This document shows positions 60,601 to 64,000 of a stretch of 64,000 nt of DNA, piece after piece. The position numbers were made by a program, and so were the translations under genes. The notes below the pieces were generated by a model. The model saw only the letters and a program-made list of their open reading frames with translations, ran no database searches and was not told where the DNA came from. This DNA is from Sipunculus nudus (lineage: Eukaryota > Annelida > Sipuncula > Golfingiida > Sipunculidae). Each line of letters starts with the position of its first letter. The stretch's first letter is position 1. Location: the NCBI GenBank assembly GCA_026874595.1, contig CM049306.1:3860019-3924018 (forward strand), read 5' to 3'.

Positions 60601-63600
60601 TGTGACCAAAGTAGATAAGACACCTACCTCTTAATGCTTCAGTACTTAGTACGTGGCCAAAGTAGATAAGACACCTACCTCTTTATGCTTCAGTATTAGT
60701 TTGTGGCCAAAGTAGATAAGACACCTACCTATTTATGCTTCAGTATTAGTTTGTGGCCAAAGTAGATAAGACACCTACCTATTTATGCTTCAGTATTAGT
60801 TTGTGGCCAAAGTAGATAAGACACCTACCTCTTAATGCTTCAGTACTTAGTACGTGGCCAAAGTAGATAAGACACCTACCTCTTAATGCATCAGTATTAG
60901 TTTGTGGCCAAAGTAGATAAGACACCTACCTATTTATGCTTCAGTATTAGTTTGTGGCCAAAGTAGATAAGACACCTACCTCTTTATGCTTCAGTATTAG
61001 TTTGTGGCCAAAGTAGATAAGACACCTATTTCTGTATGCTTCAGTATTAGTTTGTGGCCAAAGTAGATAAGACACCTACCTATTTATGCTTCAGTATTAG
61101 TTTGTGGCCAAAGTAGATAAGAAACCTACCTCTTAATGCTTCAGTACTTAGTACGTGGCCAAAGTAGATAAGACACATACCTCTTTATGCTTCAGTATTA
61201 GTTTGTGGCCAAAGTAGAAAAGACACCTACCTCTTAATGCTTCAGTACTTAGTACGTGGCCAAAGTAGATAAGACACCTACCTCTTAATGCTTCAGTATT
61301 AGTTTGTGGCCAAAGTAGATAAGACACCTACCTATTTATGCTTCAGTATTAGTTTGTGGCCAAAGTAGATAAGACACCTACCTCTTAATGCTTCAGTACT
61401 TAGTACGTGGCCAAAGTAGATAAGACACCTACCTCTTAATGCTTCAGTATTAGTTTGTGGCCAAAGTAGATAAGACACCTACCTATTTATGCTTCAGTAT
61501 TAGTTTGTGGCCAAAGTAGATAAGACACCTACCTCTTAATGCTTCAGTACTTAGTACGTGGCCAAAGTAGATAAGACACCTACCTCTTTATGCTTCAGTA
61601 CTTAGTACGTGGCCAAAGTAGATAAGACACCTACCTATTTATGCTTCAGTATTAGTTTTTGGCCAAAGTAGATAAGACACCTACCTCTTAATGCTTCAGT
61701 ATTAGTTTGTGGCCAAAGTAGATAAGACACCTACCTCTTAATGCTTCAGTATTAGTACGTGGCCAAAGTAGATAAGACACCTACCTCTTTATGCTTCAGT
61801 ATTAGTTTGTGACCAAAGTAGATAAGACACCTGTTTCTGTATGCTTCAGTATTAGTTTGTGGCCAAAGTAGATAAGACACCTACCTCTTAATGCTTCAGT
61901 ATTAGTTTGTGGCCAAAGTAGATAAGACACCTATTTCTGTATGCTTCAGTATTAGTTTGTGGCCAAAGTAGATAAGACACCTATTTCTGTATGCTTCAGT
62001 ATCAGTTTGTGGCCAAAGTAGATAAGACACCTACCTCTTAATGCTTCAGTATTAGTTTGTGGCCAAAGTAGATAAGACACCTACCTCTTAATGCTTCAGT
62101 ATTAGTTTGTGACCAAAGTAGATAAGACACCTATTTCTGTATGCTTCAGTTTTAGTTTGTGGCCAAAGTAGATAAGACACCTATTTCTGTATGCTTCAGT
62201 ATTAGTTTGTGGCCAAAGTAGATAAGACACCTACCTCTTTATGCTTCAGTATTAGTTTGTGGCCAAAGTAGATAAGACACCTATTTCTGTATGCTTCAGT
62301 ATTAGTTTGTGGCCAAAGTAGATAAGACACCTACCTCTTAATGCTTCAGTATTAGTACGTGGCCAAAGTAGATAAGACACCTACCTCTTTATGCTTCAGT
62401 ATTAGTTTGTGACCAAAGTAGATAAGACACCTATTTCTGTATGCTTCAGTATTAGTTTGTGGCCAAAGTAGATAAGACACATACCTCTTTATGCTTCAGT
62501 ATTAGTTTGTGGCCAAAGTAGATAAGACACCTACCTATTTATGCTTCAGTATTAGTATGTGGCCAAAGTAGATAAGACACCTACCTATTTATGCTTCAGT
62601 ATTGGTATGTGGCCAAAGTAGATAAGACACCTACCTCTTAATGCTTCAGTATTAGTTTGTGACCAAAGTAGATAAGACACCTACCTCTTAATGCTTCAGT
62701 ACTTAGTACGTGGCCAAAGTAGATAAGACACCTACCTCTTTATGCTTCAGTATTAGTTTGTGGCCAAAGTAGATAAGACACCTACCTATTTATGCTTCAG
62801 TATTAGTTTGTGGCCAAAGTAGATAAGACACCTACCTATTTATGCTTCAGTATTAGTTTGTGGCCAAAGTAGATAAGACACCTACCTCTTAATGCTTCAG
62901 TACTTAGTACGTGGCCAAAGTAGATAAGACACCTACCTCTTAATGCATCAGTATTAGTTTGTGGCCAAAGTAGATAAGACACCTACCTATTTATGCTTCA
63001 GTATTAGTTTGTGGCCAAAGTAGATAAGACACCTACCTATTTATGCTTCAGTATTAGTTTGTGGCCAAAGTAGATAAGACACCTACCTCTTAATGCTTCA
63101 GTATTAGTTTGTGGCCAAAGTAGATAAGACACCTACCTCTTAATGCTTCAGTATTAGTACGTGGCCAAAGTAGATAAGACACCTACCTCTTAATACTTCA
63201 GTACTTAGTACGCGGCCAAAGGAGATAAGACACCTACCTCTTAATGCTTCAGTACTTTGTACGTGGCCAAAGTAGATAAGACACCTACCTCTTAATGCTT
63301 CAGTATTAGTTTGTGGCCAAAGTAGATAAGACACCTACCTATTTATGCTTCAGTATTAGTTTGTGGCCAAAGTAGATAAGACACCTACCTCTTAATGCTT
63401 CAGTACTTAGTACGTGGCCAAAGTAGATAAGACACCTACCTCTTTATGCTTCAGTACTTAGTACGTGGCCAAAGAAGATAAGACACCTACCTATTTATGC
63501 TTCAGTACTTAGTACGTGGCCAAAGTAGATAAGACACCTACCTCTTTATGCTTCAGTACTTAGTACGTGGCCAAAGTAGATAAGACACCTATTTCTGTAT

Positions 63601-64000
63601 GCTTCAGTATTCGTTTGTGGCCAAAGTAGATAAGACACCTACCTCTTTATGCTTCAGTATTAGTTTGTGGCCAAAGTAGATAAGACACCTACCTCTTAAT
63701 GCTTCAGTATTAGTTTGTGGCCAAAGTAGATAAGACACCTACCTCTTAATGCTTCAGTATTAGTTTGTGACCAAAGTAGATAAGACACCTATTTCTGTAT
63801 GCTTCAGTATTAGTTTGTGGCCAAAGTAGATAAGACACCTATTTCTGTATGCTTCAGTATTAGTTTGTGGCCAAAGTAGATAAGACACCTACCTCTTTAT
63901 GCTTCAGTATTAGTTTGTGGCCAAAGTAGATAAGACACCTATTTCTGTATGCTTCAGTATTAGTTTGTGGCCAAAGTAGATAAGACACCTACCTCTTAAT
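45700..64000. repeat. Higher-order repeats in the right sub-array
   Basis: The marker monomer with CGCGGCCAAAGGAG occurs at 45795, 48106, 52569, 56183, 59446 and 63211 (spacings 2311, 4463, 3614, 3263 and 3765). TGGTATGTGG occurs at 46241, 47196, 49156, 51461, 53618, 55072, 57283, 58536, 60546 and 62603. Offsets shared between markers (3611-3614 for 51461 and 52569; 3263 for 56183 and 57283) show block duplications of different lengths. The CCTATTTCTGTATGC and GTGACC variants are confined to this half. Confidence 0.9.

Larger units (their letters stand above)
37361..64000. repeat. 50/51-bp minisatellite mega-array (about 530 copies, open at right)
   Basis: From 37361 to the window end every base belongs to one tandem family. 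The 50-bp form is GACACCTACCTCTTTATGCT + TCAGTATTAGTTTGTGGCCA + AAGTAGATAA. The 51-bp form replaces TATTAGTTTG with TACTTAGTACG. Variants include TTATTT/TTAATG contexts, CCTATTTCTGTATGC, GTTTGTGACC and TATTGGTATG. The copy number is array length divided by about 50.3. No unique DNA interrupts it. Monomers of 50 and 51 bp alternate, so no frame is preserved and it is not coding. Open 64-76-residue minus-strand frames recur only where 51-bp monomers cluster. Confidence 0.98.

Noticed and set aside
45688-63334. Recurring 64-76-residue minus-strand open frames in the array
   Set aside because: They exist only because several 51-bp monomers (17 codons each) occur together. Neighbouring 50-bp monomers break the frame, and there is no start context or domain.
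37361-64000. CRISPR-like array of direct repeats
   Set aside because: There are no unique spacers. Monomers follow each other directly and variation is within the repeat, in an animal-type genome with no cas-like genes.
37361-64000. Monomer as a micro-exon with splice sites
   Set aside because: An acceptor-like CTTTATGCTTCAG lies on the plus strand, but the donor-like GAGGTAGGT lies on the minus strand, so no exon can be formed.
1-64000. Bacterial or viral origin
   Set aside because: Intron-bearing tRNA-Tyr, Pol III terminators, LINE and gypsy remains, microsatellites and the lack of dense genes all indicate an animal nuclear genome.

Overview
This is eukaryotic, gene-poor and repeat-dominated DNA. 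It has RNA polymerase III tRNA genes (one with an intron), LINE and Ty3/gypsy remains, long microsatellites, and GGTCAAGGTCA-rich tandem repeats of a kind I associate with molluscs, especially bivalves. The organism is an inference from repeat style. I see no intact protein-coding host gene.

Layout. 1-1998 is copy 1 of a segmental duplication carrying tRNA-Tyr(GTA), tRNA-Ser(GCT) and tRNA-Ala(TGC). 1756-4500 is nested dispersed repeat. 4510-6555 and 10094-10905 are two halves of one dead Ty3/gypsy retrotransposon. The reverse transcriptase is split by a 3.5-kb insert (6556-10093) that carries a broken SAP/SWIM-type gene fragment and copy 2 of the tRNA block, about 1.5% diverged from copy 1. 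10906-12880 holds two diverged units, each with a decayed tRNA-Ser(CGA); the second is interrupted by a hairpin-ended repeat. 12933-15300 is microsatellite plus a ~340-bp tandem repeat with poly-C tracts. 15300-17190 shows nothing recognisable.

17196-25150 is a composite of tandem repeats (54, 148, ~325 and ~70 bp) that includes a 3,163-bp-offset internal duplication. 25764-35117 is an L1/Tx1-like LINE on the minus strand, flanked by a perfect 32-bp target-site duplication and itself interrupted by a 4.8-kb element (29465-34258) made of GGTCA-rich tandem units. 35150-37360 is mostly unique sequence with a weak promoter/exon candidate.

37361-64000 (continuing past the window edge) is a single minisatellite of 50- and 51-bp monomers, about 530 copies. 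It has multi-level higher-order structure, including three markers each repeated at exactly 3,265 bp.

The only plausibly functional genes are the tRNAs. Everything else records nested insertion, segmental duplication and satellite expansion. The items I rate most interesting are the hierarchical 50/51-bp array, the 5-nt-spaced Ser-Ala tRNA pair, the nested LINE with its 32-bp duplication, and the GGTCA repeat that carries nuclear-receptor-like sites.
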